From Notospermus geniculatus (taxonomy: Eukaryota; Nemertea; Pilidiophora; Heteronemertea; Lineidae): 64,000 nucleotides of DNA. The stretch lies in NCBI GenBank assembly GCA_002633025.1, contig NMRB01000019.1, forward strand, positions 333,612 to 397,611, in the 5' to 3' direction. The first letter of the stretch is position 1. Each line of letters begins with the position of its first letter. The position numbers and the translations under genes are program-made. Positions 44,443 to 56,147 of the stretch are shown in pieces. The notes below the pieces were generated by a model. The model had not been told where the DNA came from. It saw nothing but the letters and a program-made list of their open reading frames with translations, and searched no databases.

Positions 44443-46536
44443 TTAGAAACAAAAGCAGGTGACGTCACTGTTGTCATGGTAACATATCAACAAATAGATG
44501 ACACGAACTGTGATCAATAGATGGCGCTGTTTTTGGTTCATCAGATGGCCAAAAGAGGGTGTTCTTTGCGCGGGAAATTCAAACAGGTATTGAATGACAT
44601 CATATACTACCACGCTAGTGGCGTAACATGCGATAACAACTGGTCAGATTGGTCTCTTTTTAAATAGTTTGGGGCCCTAAGAAGAGCCGTTTTGGTCCTA
44701 ACAAGGACCTTTATGGCTGTGACTTGTTCTTTAGAGCTTGGAAGATGATCTTTGTCGAGTAGATACCAGTTTGACTCATCAGGAGCTTCGTAAAAGCAAC
44801 ATCTGCAGGTCTGTAAGAGGAACCAGGCGCTGGGTTCGAGCTCTATCATGGTGATGAGAAGCTGCTTCTGTGAATTTGACGTGCCGGTACTTGGTTGTGC
44901 CTCCATCCATTGTGGGCAAATGTTGGCAGGAGAATGATGATGCCTTCACAGTCTTCTAGCTCTGGTGTGTTGTTGTCATGGATGAATTGAGCTGATTTCA
45001 GTGTATCCATTGCCCAGACAGGTAGCCATCATTGGCTTCGTTATGCGCGTTCTATTGGCACGTGTTGCCTGGCATGTGTTGCTCGAGTAAATACCACAAA
45101 CCTTTGTGATGGCATTCTCGTCAGAATGTCATTGATTTATAGGTTTATTGTTGCTCTTATTTGCTAATGATGATCCACCGGTAGGCGGTGATCCCTTTGT
45201 TCCGTAAGTGATGCATGAGGGACGGTTAACCACTTACAAGCGATGTGTCAGCCAAAAAATTTGAATGCAAAAGGGGACGAATCTTTGTTTACAAACACTC
45301 ATTTCCTGCATTCTGATTGGCTGTGAGGGCAATGTTTACAAACATCATCCTACTGTTTACAAAACGACTGTCGATTCGCTTTAATGTTGTTCTAGCAAGC
45401 ATTTTTCAGCGTCGGATAGGCCTTCTTTTGTTTTCGACGCATATGACGATGAAGTCGTTTATGAAGCGTTTTCAGCCTCCAGAAGGATATATGTTTTTCT
45501 ACATTACCGAATGTGATTTTGAATTTGACTGTGTTCAGTCGCAGATTAGACATGGTGTCACATAGATCCTCCATCGTCTAAAGTTCAATTCAAAAAGAAT
45601 AACACAAGACATCGATTGTGTTTTATACAGTTCATTTATGCTCTACACAACAAACCCTCACTACTTTGGTTATGCATGCCATATTGGCGTGGAGCTAGTA
45701 TAGTGTGTCAATTATGGTCCTGTTTGGGGTGCACACAGAAATCGCTGAAGATTGCCGAAGACTTGGCGGGAAATCGTGAAGATTGGCGAAAATTTGGCGG
45801 GAAATTTAGGTGGCGCCGTCTGTTGGCATGAAAATTTGGTGGAAAATCACGAAGATTGTCGTAGAAGGGTACGGGTTGTCATGGCAATGAAAACCGGAAA
45901 TAGTGGTTGTCATGACAACAAAAGCGGAACCGGAAATAAATTGCCGATGGCAATCTTCGTCAACGGCAATCTCATACTCCACGACAGCGTTGAAATTTTT
46001 TGATAATTGGACGAAAATTTTAACACTGCCATCGATGCTAGATCGCCATCTTGAAATCCTGACGTCATCGTCGGCGGGCTAGTCTATCACGTGATGAGAA
46101 CTTCTTTTTCAAAATGGTATTATTTGCAGAAAACAGTATTTACCTTGTCGAAAATGAAACAGAATAACTTTATTATTACTTTACATCTACTCAACCGTTG
46201 CTTGTATCACTCTATACCTTTATACACCTGTCTTCAACGATCTATATTGTAAGCGTAGAAAACGAGTGATGGGTGACCGCTTCACAAACAGAAGAATTTC
46301 TTCTGTTCCTTCCGCGCGCGCACTACTTTTCAAGATGGAAACCTACCACCGTCACTAGTGGCGATATGATTGACGTCATTGCACATATCGCCACCTAGCG
46401 TCAAGTTTGCGGCAATCTTTGGGTCATACTATGTGCTAGGGTTAGCAACACATAGGGGACTCGGCTGATCCCTGATTTTTGGTTGTGTGTGGGCTGAAAT
46501 TGATCTTGAGGCTTGGTTCATCTGCTGTTGCCTGCT
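44443..46536. other. No recognised gene
   Basis: A patch at 45740-45870 repeats the words TTGGCGGGAAAT, GAAGATTG and AAAATTTGG in loose order. A small inverted repeat around GGCGATATG / CATATCGCC lies at 46359-46394. No defensible coding frame. Confidence 0.35.
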
Positions 46537-46974
46537 TTAAATTTCCTCCTCAGTTGTTTCATCGTCATCGGATTCTACATCAGAAGGTATCAATCTGTAC
46601 AGCAGATATTTATGTTGTAATAGTGCATACTGGATGGCTTCATCACGATCATAATCATCGTCTTCCAGTTCCCTGACCTTTTCCATCACTTTCTTGTACA
46701 GTGAGCTCTTGCGTAGCTTATGCATGCTAACCAAGTGCTTCCGGAAAATATTTCGCAGACTTTTACGATACTTTTGGTGCAACTCATCATGAACCTTCTG
46801 TCTGGCTAATGCCTCGTTCATTCCATCTCCAATGAGTTCATTCAGTTTCTGGTGTTTTTCATCTCTATGTACTTCATATGCCATTTGAATCATGTCAGCT
46901 GCAGACTGACATTCACTATGCAATCTGGACTTGGTCAGTGCTTGGAGGAATAAAACCTGACAGCCACACTTCAT
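46537..46974 (-). CDS. Unrecognised 145-codon reading frame, charged helical protein
   Basis: I do not recognise the family. The minus-strand frame (stop at 46539-46537) encodes a Lys/Arg/Glu/His-rich, helix-favouring protein with LHSECQSAADMIQMAYEVHR, HQKYRKSLRNIFRKHLVSMH and YALLQHKYLLYRLIP, ending in an acidic tail VESDDDETTEEEI. The composition is protein-like, unlike most short frames nearby. An in-frame stop lies three codons before the ATG. The coding part could instead be a 3' exon, since weak acceptors (for example CATTAAAG|GTGG) lie just upstream. No partner exon was found between 46975 and 49500. Could be a single-exon gene, a terminal exon, or a fragment of a repeat-borne protein. 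Confidence 0.4.
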   Translation of the reverse strand: MKCGCQVLFLQALTKSRLHSECQSAADMIQMAYEVHRDEKHQKLNELIGDGMNEALARQKVHDELHQKYRKSLRNIFRKHLVSMHKLRKSSLYKKVMEKVRELEDDDYDRDEAIQYALLQHKYLLYRLIPSDVESDDDETTEEEI

Positions 46975-49610
46975 CCACCTTTAATGGGAATTACTCTGCC
47001 TGGTGAATTCCCCCTAGGCCTAACACCAGCGAAGCTGGGAGAGCAGTGGTGGAATCATGGGTTCCAGGCCCAGGTGGAATTGGTCAGCGGCCTCTACAAA
47101 AACAACGGCCACAAACCAAAAATGGCATCTAACTGAAATGGCATCTAACTGCCAATTTTTCTAATTTTTTGACAATTCTTGTCATAAACACCAATATTAT
47201 TGCACAACAAATGTTGACTTCCATCATCTTCTCATAGGCTTCAGCTACTAGTGATCCATTCTGAAATCATGTCGTTCTGCCAAGATGTCCAATGCTCATT
47301 TCCTCATCCACCATAGTCTTTGATGTCAAACCTCAAAGCATGAAAAAGAAATGATTTCATTTTCTATCTCCTTGTCGCGACATTTTTCCAAGTCACTCCT
47401 GCCATCAGTTGACTTGTAATTCACAAAACAGCATTAGCCTGTCCTGTGGAACTCAATTAAGTGTCCATGATGTGGTACACTAATGCTAAATATTGTTTTG
47501 GGATTTGGATAGATTTGATGGCCGAGAAATGAATAGCTGTACACTTATTGGAAAAATATATGGAGTAATTGAGTTGTTCGACTGTAGGTTACTATGGTTG
47601 GTCATTCAGTTCTCACATGCTTTTTCGTGTACTGAGGGGGTCTGGGGATAGTGTGCAAACACTGCTGTAGACCCATCATCAACGCACCGATAGGCCTATC
47701 TATGCTGGTATGCCTTGGTGCTATCTTCATGTAGGCTATGTCATTTCATTGTTTTTGGCCTGATCCCAGTTGTGCTTGATATACCCGCATCTTCCACGAA
47801 AACAGATTATATATTTGATGATTATGTAGAATGCATGGTCCTCTTGTTTGTGATTCCCAAAACTGTGTGACTAACCTGGGGAATAACCTTATGGAATCTA
47901 GCATGACCTTGTTGTGAGGTTAGGCTCCCCGTGACTTCATCATGTTGAGATGAAACAGACGTCCTTCCCTGTTGTGTCTCGAAGCTAGTTGACAGTAGGT
48001 CTGTGTATTGATGCCATGTGTCATTTCAAAATGTACCGTGGTCCAGTGTCAACTTAGATGGAGCTCAGGACTCGTGTCCTTTCTATGAACAGGGGATGCC
48101 TTTGTAAGCTACTTCGCTTTTTGCACCAACAAAAGAAGTTGGTGAGTGTGGGTTCCTAGAAACATCATGGTACTGGTAGTGTTCGATGCCTGGCTTGCAA
48201 GATGATTGTCTCTGCCTTTCATAATCTGGCAGCACTCAATACAAATTCATGTCCATGAGATCATCTTCCTGAACTGGTGGCAAGCATACAACTTCATGTC
48301 TGCCAGATTTGATGTAGGGACAGTGTCTGTGATGTGAGCTGCTTGCAACACACTAGACCTGTCTCGCAGATTTGAGTGTCTCCATCTTTCCCGGGAGATG
48401 GATATTATAGATATTTGAGATCTCCTCGCAGCTGGATGAAATATCTATGGTTGTTCTACAGAATCTGAAAAGATGGCAGTGGCATCATCTCCCAGCGTGA
48501 CATTCATAATGTCACCATCAACCAAAATGTGATCGTCTTGCTTGACAAGTTGACCTCCTGTGCATCATTTTATGGTACATATACCTTCGAAGTTGGAGTG
48601 AATAAAATGATCTGAACAGTGAAGTTAGCTAAGCTTGTGCAGAGGTTGCCAGTCTGTTAAGCTTACATGTATTTTTGAGATTGCCATTAGGGAGAATGAC
48701 GATCAACATGCATAGTATTCTACCTCGTTGAAATATATTGGAAAACTATAAGAATCAGTTTGATTTGAAGAAGCTTGACATATTGGAAATGAATCGATTT
48801 CATACCAATATCAGATTCTGTTACAAAAGTTTTTTAATTTAACTTCATTTTAATATCAGTTTTCATCACTGCTGTGAGTCAATTGAATCGAACTGTTTGG
48901 AGTATGGTTTAAGGATGCTTGTTTTCATTGAAAATAATCCGAGGACCTTGGTTTCTTCAGTCTGTGGTACACGAGGAGGGGATGCAGGGATGTCTTCAAA
49001 CGTCGGGCTTCCAAGCTGAAAGCCATCAGACTGGCTACTCTCAGCAGATTCACAATCTGTGCCGTCGTAGAGCCCTCTCTCTCGTCTTCACATAAAGTGC
49101 AGGTCCTCGAACTCAGAGGTGACACTAGAGGCGCCAATTTTTCCACTGTGTCACTGTACTCATGCTGGAATCCTCTAAACCACTGTCTCAGAAACTTTGA
49201 TAATAATGAAGCTATACCTGTCAATTGTTGACGGATGCATCAGACACGTGCATTGCAGCTTCTCAATGCAATGTGACCATGAATCATCCAACACCTTCTA
49301 TACAATGATAATGAGAATTTTTCCATCAGGTTTTCTGCCTTGATTCGATCATGATTAGCTTCCTGTTAGATTTCATTCTAAGCTTACCAAATTCACTGTG
49401 TATTTCATTGAGGTGCAGAGCAGTGTATCGTAGGCAAGCACTTTCTGGCTGTGACTTTTTTCAAGAGATCTTCAAATCCCACTGAGAGCTGATTCACTGG
49501 GAGGACAGGTCAATTGCTGCCACACTGATCTAACTGCTGTTATTGGCAGGCATATCGTCACTGTCAGTGTCACTAACTTGAATTGAGATGTGTGGAAAGA
49601 AAACTAGAAA
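46975..49610. other. No recognised gene
   Basis: A 16-base word, AAATGGCATCTAACTG, is doubled at 47123-47153. Otherwise nothing is supported. Confidence 0.4.
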
Positions 49611-50041
49611 CTCTTGTACATGAGACATGTAATGTAAATGATGTACACTTATCCAATACTTCTGGACATTATGGGCTTGCTGATAGCAGTCTAGTATGAT
49701 GTCCGAGGGCAACAACCATGAGGGGTATTAAATTCGGTACCGATTTGCCCACCAGGGGGCAGCCGACCACAGTTCCTGGGATTTTATGGCTGAGGATTGC
49801 TCCCTAGAGATTACCAGTTCCTTCTCTGGTCAGAACTGGGACTGATCCAGGGCTCCATGATACCGAGAAGACAATCCATGTTTACGGTATATGAATGAGC
49901 CGAAATAAATAATGATGTGGAGTTTTGCGAGCTGGCTGTCAGTGGATTATAACTCACCACTATTGGACGTGTAAATTGGAAGATGATTGCGTATAGTTTT
50001 CTGTGTAATTTGGCCCTGGAGAGCCAACTCACATGAGAAAC
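49611..50041. repeat. Allelic duplicate, copy 1
   Basis: This 431-bp block recurs at 50238-50665 with a few substitutions and a 3-base indel. The single N at 50237 lies exactly before copy 2, so the two are most likely overlapping contig ends. Confidence 0.8.
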
Positions 50042-50109
50042 CAAACTCGTCCCCAGTGGGTTTACGTTACTACAACACCACTGGAAAGGGCTGACGACTT
50101 CAGCAATAC

Positions 50110-50121
50110 TGCGCATGCGCA
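50110..50121. promoter_or_regulatory. NRF1-type palindrome
   Basis: TGCGCATGCGCA, a perfect match to the NRF1 consensus, lies in the 195-bp segment (50042-50236) present after copy 1 but not after copy 2. No gene start is recognised beside it. Confidence 0.35.
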
Positions 50122-50237
50122 ATCGACTGATTTTGAGGCGAATCACGCCGAGGCGCGGCATGATGTTCGCAACAAACCATGCTAACTATTCGTTTGAAAT
50201 TGCTCTAATACTCAAACAACTTCGTGGTTTGGGAGTN

Positions 50238-50665
50238 CTCTTGTACATGAGACATGTAATGTAAATGATGTACACTTATCCAATACTTCTGGACATTATG
50301 GGCTTGCTGATAGCAGTCTAGTATGATGTCCGAGGGTAACAACCATGAGGGGTGTTATATTCGGTACCGATTTGCCCACCAGGGGGCAGCCGACCACAGT
50401 TTCTGGGATTTTATGGCTGAGGATTGCTCCCTAGAGATTACCAGTTCCTTCTCTGGTCAGAACTGGGACTGATCCAGGGCTCCATGATACCGAGAAGACA
50501 ATCCATGTTTACGGTATATGAATGAGCCGAAATAAATAATGATGTGGAGTTTTGCGAGCTGGCTGTCAGTGGATTATAACTCACCACTATTGGTGTAAGT
50601 TGGAAGATGATTGCGTATAGTTTTCTGTGTAATTTGGCCCTGGAGAGCCAACTCACATGAGAAAC
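50238..50665. repeat. Allelic duplicate, copy 2
   Basis: Begins immediately after the N at 50237 and follows copy 1 (49611-50041) until GAGAAAC, after which the two contexts differ. Confidence 0.8.
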
Positions 50666-51410
50666 GTCTCTGATGGAGGACTGCCTTTAGCAAGGGGATT
50701 GCTTACTCGTACGTCTTGGAACGAACAGCATGCAGCCTGAGATGAGTCAGCATGGCGACACTGAAAATCTTGGCCTATACCCCAACACAAAATGAAGCAA
50801 CAACAAAACAAGGCTTTTATTATCTTTACAACTTTTATTAATATTTATTTACATCAATCAGTTGAAAAATTCAATGCACAATCGGTTTGCTTCTAAAAAT
50901 GACTTGGGTTTAATCAAGAGAATTACACAGTGTTACATGCATTTTTGGCACACACAATGTTTAATTGGATCGAGAAAGCTCTATTTACAGTCTATAATAT
51001 TCTGCCCTCCTCCTCATTCTGTATACATGTAATATCAACTGAACCAGACAATGTGGCAACTTTGATGATTGTTATCAGAAGCACAGAAACCTATATGTAA
51101 TCCTGAAAATTCTATTTTATCCTTATCTGTTCAAAGGGACATGGAACATATACAAGATGTTCCATGACATGGAACCTCCCTAAATATAATACAAACTGCG
51201 ATTGGCATTTCTGTGTTATGCTTGAATACGTTTAGAATGCAGAATAAGCAGCTAGATAAGCAGTTTGTCCAACAGTTGGACACCTGCAGGTTCCCTGTCA
51301 AGTATATGACAAAATTAGGCCTTCAACGAATGAATACAGCACTCATCGTTAGTGTCGGTCATGCGTCCGTGGGGTGTGGGCAGTGCCTGCAAACTGGCAC
51401 CAAAAATATA

Positions 51411-51508
51411 AGGTCGTATTTTAGAACGTTCCGACTTAAGTCTATTGTAAACCACCGAGAACAATACATTTAAGGTGGACCTTAAAGGAACGTTCTAAAA
51501 TACGGCCC
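51411..51508. mobile_element. Hairpin MITE (GTATTTTAGAACGTTCC arms)
   Basis: Arms GTCGTATTTTAGAACGTTCC and the reverse complement of GGCCGTATTTTAGAACGTTCC enclose a short loop with a second small inverted repeat (GACTTAAG). A second allelic copy lies near 52704-52800. Confidence 0.6.
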
Positions 51509-51563
51509 ATGTGTTTATCAAGACATCTTTACTCTGCATTCGGCATCGATTTCTAAATTTCTT

Positions 51564-51689
51564 GGCTGGCCGCATAGAAACTCCGCTAGCGCTAGCGGAG
51601 CCCATCTGCCGATAGTGCTGTACATTTTCCCATGCATTTTAACACCGATAGGCTGTCGAAGCACTAGCGGAGTTTCTATGTGGCCAGCC
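51564..51689. mobile_element. MITE with GGCTGGCC ends
   Basis: Ends GGCTGGCCGCATAGAAACTC and the reverse complement of GGCTGGCCACATAGAAACTC. The left arm includes a 16-base palindrome CCGCTAGCGCTAGCGG. The allelic copy lies at about 52857-52983. Target duplication not evident. Confidence 0.6.
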
Positions 51690-52339
51690 CTGGCCTTTTT
51701 CGCTGGGTTTGGAAGATCAGAAAAGTTTCTTAAATATCGCATTCTCAAGCCTTAATGTATCTAAAATTCAGTTGATAACAATTTCTCCGGTTGTATCTGA
51801 TACTTCGAACAGGTACCTGTGACTTGATGTCAAACATAAGTCAAATACTCTTACTTCAGCCGAACTGACTGCTACACGTAAATCACTGTTCAGCTAGGCT
51901 ATATGATCATCAAAGCTTACAATTTTTCATGAAGTCTGTCAGGTAGGGGTATCTAAAGTCAAAAGTGTAACCTGCGGCCATAAACATGTAGATCAATTAC
52001 TTTATACTTTAAATATCAAAACTCATGTTAAAGGCCCTAGCATACAACCAGCCATAGTCTACAAGATACCACCCAAGTTTGGATATACTGTATGCTGATA
52101 TAGAATTTCCCATATTATGGAGAAGGATGTTTTAATACTTGTCTTAGATCATATTTCTAGTCCATTTTGGATTGCCTCCCAATATGGTTGCACCCTTCGT
52201 CTATGTTGACCAATATTGAGGTTTGAAATGGTCACTATGATGATTCAAATGGGATACAATATGAGTTGACCACAGCAGACCAGCAGCCTTAATCTGTTCC
52301 CTACGTATGACGGAATCAGGATATATCCGTGCTGTCTTA

Positions 52340-52413
52340 NNNNNNNNNNNNNNNNNNNNNNNNNNNNNNNNNNNNNNNNNNNNNNNNNNNNNNNNNNNNN
52401 NNNNNNNNNNNNN
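52340..52413. other. Assembly gap (74 N)
   Basis: Run of N between the two allelic copies. Confidence 0.98.
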
Positions 52414-53634
52414 TTATCTGTTCAAAGGGACATGGAACATCTACAAGATGTTCCATGACATGGAACCTCCCTAAATATAATACAAACTGCGATTGGCATT
52501 TCTGTGTTATGCTTGAATACGTTTAGAATGCAGAATAAGCAGCTAGATAAGCAGTTTGTCCAACAGTTGGACACCTGCAGGTTCCCTGTCAAGTATATGA
52601 CAAAATTAGGCCTTCAACGAATGAATACAGCACTCATCGTTAGTGTCGGTCATGCGTCCGTGGGGTGTGGGCAGTGCCTGCAAACTGGCACCAAAAATAT
52701 AAGGTCGTATTTTAGAACGTTCCGACTTAAGTCTATTGTAAACCACCGAGAACAATACATTTAAGGTGGACCTTAAAGGAACGTTCTAAAATACGGCCCA
52801 TGTGTTTATCAAGACATCTTTACTCTGCATTCGGCATCGATTTCTAAATTTCTTGGCTGGCCGCATAGAAATTCCGCTAGCGCTAGCGGAGCCCCCATCT
52901 GCCGATAGTGCTGTACATTTTCCCATGCATTTTAACACCGATAGGCTGTCGAAGCACTAGCGGAGTTTCTATGTGGCCAGCCCTGGCCTTTTTCGCTGGG
53001 TTTGGAAGATCAGAAAAGTTTCTTAAATATCGCATTCTTAAGCCATAATGTATCTAAAATTCAGTTGATAACAATTTCTCCGGTTGTATCTGATACTTCG
53101 AACAGGTAGGCCTACCTGTGACTTGATGTCAAACATAAGTCAAATACTCTTACTTCAGCCGAACTGACTGCTACACGTAAATCACTGTTCAGCTATATGA
53201 TCATCAAAGCTTACAATTTTTCATGAAGTCTGTCAGGTAGGGGTATCTAAAGTCAAAAGTGTAACCTGCGGCCATAAACATGTAGATCAATTACTTTATA
53301 CTTTAAATATCAAAACTCATGTTAAAGGCCCTAGCATACAACCAGCCGTAGTCTACAAGATACCACCCAAGTTTGGATATACTGTATGCTGATATAGAAT
53401 TTCCCATATTATGGAGAAGGATGTTCTAATACTTGTCTTAGATCATGTTTCTAGTCCATTTTGGATTGCCTCCCAGTATGGTTGCACCCTTCGTCTATGT
53501 TGACCAATATTGAGGTTTCAAATGGTCACTATGATGATTCAAATGGGATATAATTATGAGTTGACCACAGCAGACCAGCAGCCTTAATCTGTTCCCTACG
53601 TATGACGGAATCAGGATATATCCGTGCTGTCTTA
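52414..53634. repeat. Allelic duplicate, copy 2 (1.2 kb)
   Basis: Second haplotype copy of 51123-52339. It carries TAGGCCTA at 53107 where copy 1 has a plain TA, and lacks GGCTA where copy 1 has TAGGCTA. Confidence 0.9.
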
Positions 53635-55976
53635 AATTTATCATATTGCATAAGACGGACATCTACGTCCCACAGTTGTGCCCCGACCAGTCACTCAGTG
53701 CACTCTATCTCGTCGGGGATCATTTATTGAGCACAAAAGAAACATCTGAGTCTTTTTTACGGTCCCCCCAAATATTCAATTTGAATCATCACAAAGTTTT
53801 GTACTCAGTTTGGTCAACAGAAAGGTGATGGAAGATGATGTAATGGTCCAAGTATTGTATAAATCAACGCCCATGAACCTACAAATACATGCAGGTAATT
53901 CAAGCACAATAGACAGTGTAATTGGCAAACCTGACAGCAGTTTCAATGTTACAAACATACATATAAGTCAGATTGGGAAAGTATATGCATTCTTTTGCAT
54001 GGCAATTGTACAATCAACACTCCTTGGACAACTCAAAAAGCTGGGAGTTTTTGATCAGTTTTAAGTTAGCCTACAAGCTGCCAAAAAGGCTGAACTGAAA
54101 TATGCATGAAATTGCTGAAAGACCCATCTCGAAAATAAGTCGCATAAATAAAACCTACGAATTTGACCAATTGGAACAAGTGTGAATCCCACAGTATACT
54201 TAGTAACCTCTTTACTGTGAAGTCTAATGCATGATCAAATTCTTCATACGGATTTTTTGGAAATTCAGTTTGAGTTGAATGGTATTGAATACTCAGACTG
54301 GAATTTGATGATCATCTGACCATTAGGCCTTTATCGTAAAATATGAGGAACACCTTAAAATAAGTCAAATACACTGTATACATACGTTGGACCGACGGGG
54401 AAATTTGTAAAGCACTCACAACACTATCTAAAACAATGTTACCCATTGGCATAACTTTAGAGAGTTTGTTGAAATAAACGTGCATTTTCAGAGATAATCT
54501 CAGATTGCTGTACAGAAGTTAAAGAACGTGATAGATCACTACATCTGCTGCATAAAAAGGTATTGAGGTGTGCCACGTAAAGAAATCCCCAAATAGCTAT
54601 CCGAATTCACATTTATGCACACATCCGGGTTCTAGCGCATTAGACTCGTACTCAAAAGTTCTCCAATGTGTTGAAATCAACATGGAGACGTAATTGAGAC
54701 AATGGAGCTCGTTGGGGCAAAAAAAGCCGGTTATGCACAAATAGAGTTCATATTCGTCAATTTCGGTTTTGCCGATTACGGAAGGAATCTAAAAATTAGT
54801 CATTCAGTCGGCCCATCAGGAATAGACAATGCTCCCTATTGGATTTGTCTCCAGGCAGATCAGTTTTCAGAGTATTAATCCGTTAATCCATTGCACCTGG
54901 ACCTAATGCTGCTGTAATATTGCCAGCTACCTGCCTATAGTTGACACTCTGAACAAAAATAATGTCTTTTGGTAATCAAATTATGCACACAACTGCAGGT
55001 AATCAAAGCTACGTATGGTCAATTGTCCTCTGTGACTTCACAACAACCTGCCGACTAACAGGATAAGCTGACATTTGCAAATTGATTACACAACAGATTC
55101 TTTTTCAGATAAAATTATAAGTCATCCTGATCAGGCAGTCGGAAACAGCAGCTTTCACCCTGAGCAGTGCCAGAGGACCATTCAGGGTGAACCCGTTTTG
55201 ACAGGTGTAGTTATCTATATGGAGATAATACAATGAAAAAATAGAAACATATATTTACTCCTCATTGGAAGATAAAAAGCAGTCATCAGCTTCATTCTTT
55301 TATCATTGCTAAATGGAAATATAGAGTGTTAAATATGGGGCATCACCCTCATCATCATCATGAACATCATCAAGTTAGTTACCACATCAGCTATTGCTGC
55401 TTTAATTGCAGGCATGATATGTGGCGTTTGAATCCTTTGCTTTTTTGTTTGCTGTTTTATAACAAGCTGTGAAACAAGTTAGCATAAAATAAAGGACAAG
55501 CAAGAAAATGCATGCTCATCTCTTCACCAATGCCAGAAACCTGACCCAATCTGGGAATACTAGGCACAAACATCTCATTGGGGAAACGGCTAATGATTAC
55601 AGCAATAATTACACCACTATAAGGCTGAAATCGATTAAGCTGTAACACAAAGAAGCTATTGCTCAGCTATGAGCCTTGTTTCTTACTGGAGGATTTAAGC
55701 CTGGTTTTCCTTGACTCACCTATATCTCGGGATAAAAAAAAACGGATGGGAAAACACCTGATTGATGATGTATATAATCTTATCAAGAGGCATCCTTGTC
55801 ATCCGTGAAATGTTCTTGTGCATTTCATTTTTTGCGACCAGTAAAATGAGTGGAGATTGATTAGGGCAAACCCCAAATGCAACTTAACATCCAGATTTGT
55901 ATAGGAGATCATTTTCTTGGAAGCATGAATTATTGTGTACATCGGATCCTGCCTATAGTTCTCGTTGAATTTCGTA
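53635..55976. other. No recognised gene
   Basis: Short frames such as 53810-54064 (84 codons) have no recognised family. A CATCATCATCAT-type simple repeat lies at 55340-55370. Confidence 0.4.
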
Positions 55977-56147
55977 AGGCCCGTCTACACGATCATACAT
56001 CATACATTTGTATGATGATGTTCATGGACAAAATGTATGATCGTGTGGACCATTTTCCCAACAAAACTTGTATGATGATGTTCAAACGTCATCATACAAA
56101 TGTATGATGGTTTTTTGAACAAATGTATGATCGTGTAGATGGGCCTT
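55977..56147. mobile_element. Hairpin MITE (AGGCCCGTCTACACGATC ends)
   Basis: Ends AGGCCCGTCTACACGATCAT and the reverse complement of AGGCCCATCTACACGATCAT. The inner part is built of repeated CATACATTTGTATGATG-like palindromes, so most of the 171 bp can fold back. The flanks are compatible with a TA target, but a clean duplication is not visible. Confidence 0.7.

Larger units (their letters stand above)
51123..52339. repeat. Allelic duplicate, copy 1 (1.2 kb)
   Basis: Repeated at 52414-53634 with about one percent substitutions and short indels. It ends directly at a 74-N gap. Unmerged haplotype overlap is the simplest reading. Confidence 0.9.

Noticed and set aside
44655-44715. Histone-type 3' stem-loop or small nuclear RNA
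   Set aside because: Small complementary words (GGTCCT/AGGACC) occur, but neither the histone stem-loop consensus nor any snRNA core is present.
44820-44850. Second tRNA-derived SINE (GGTTCGAGCTC, B-box-like)
   Set aside because: No matching A box at the right distance and no tail or target duplication.
48925-49224. 99-codon minus-strand open frame
   Set aside because: No recognised family, no flanking splice sites and no acidic or hydrophobic pattern beyond chance.
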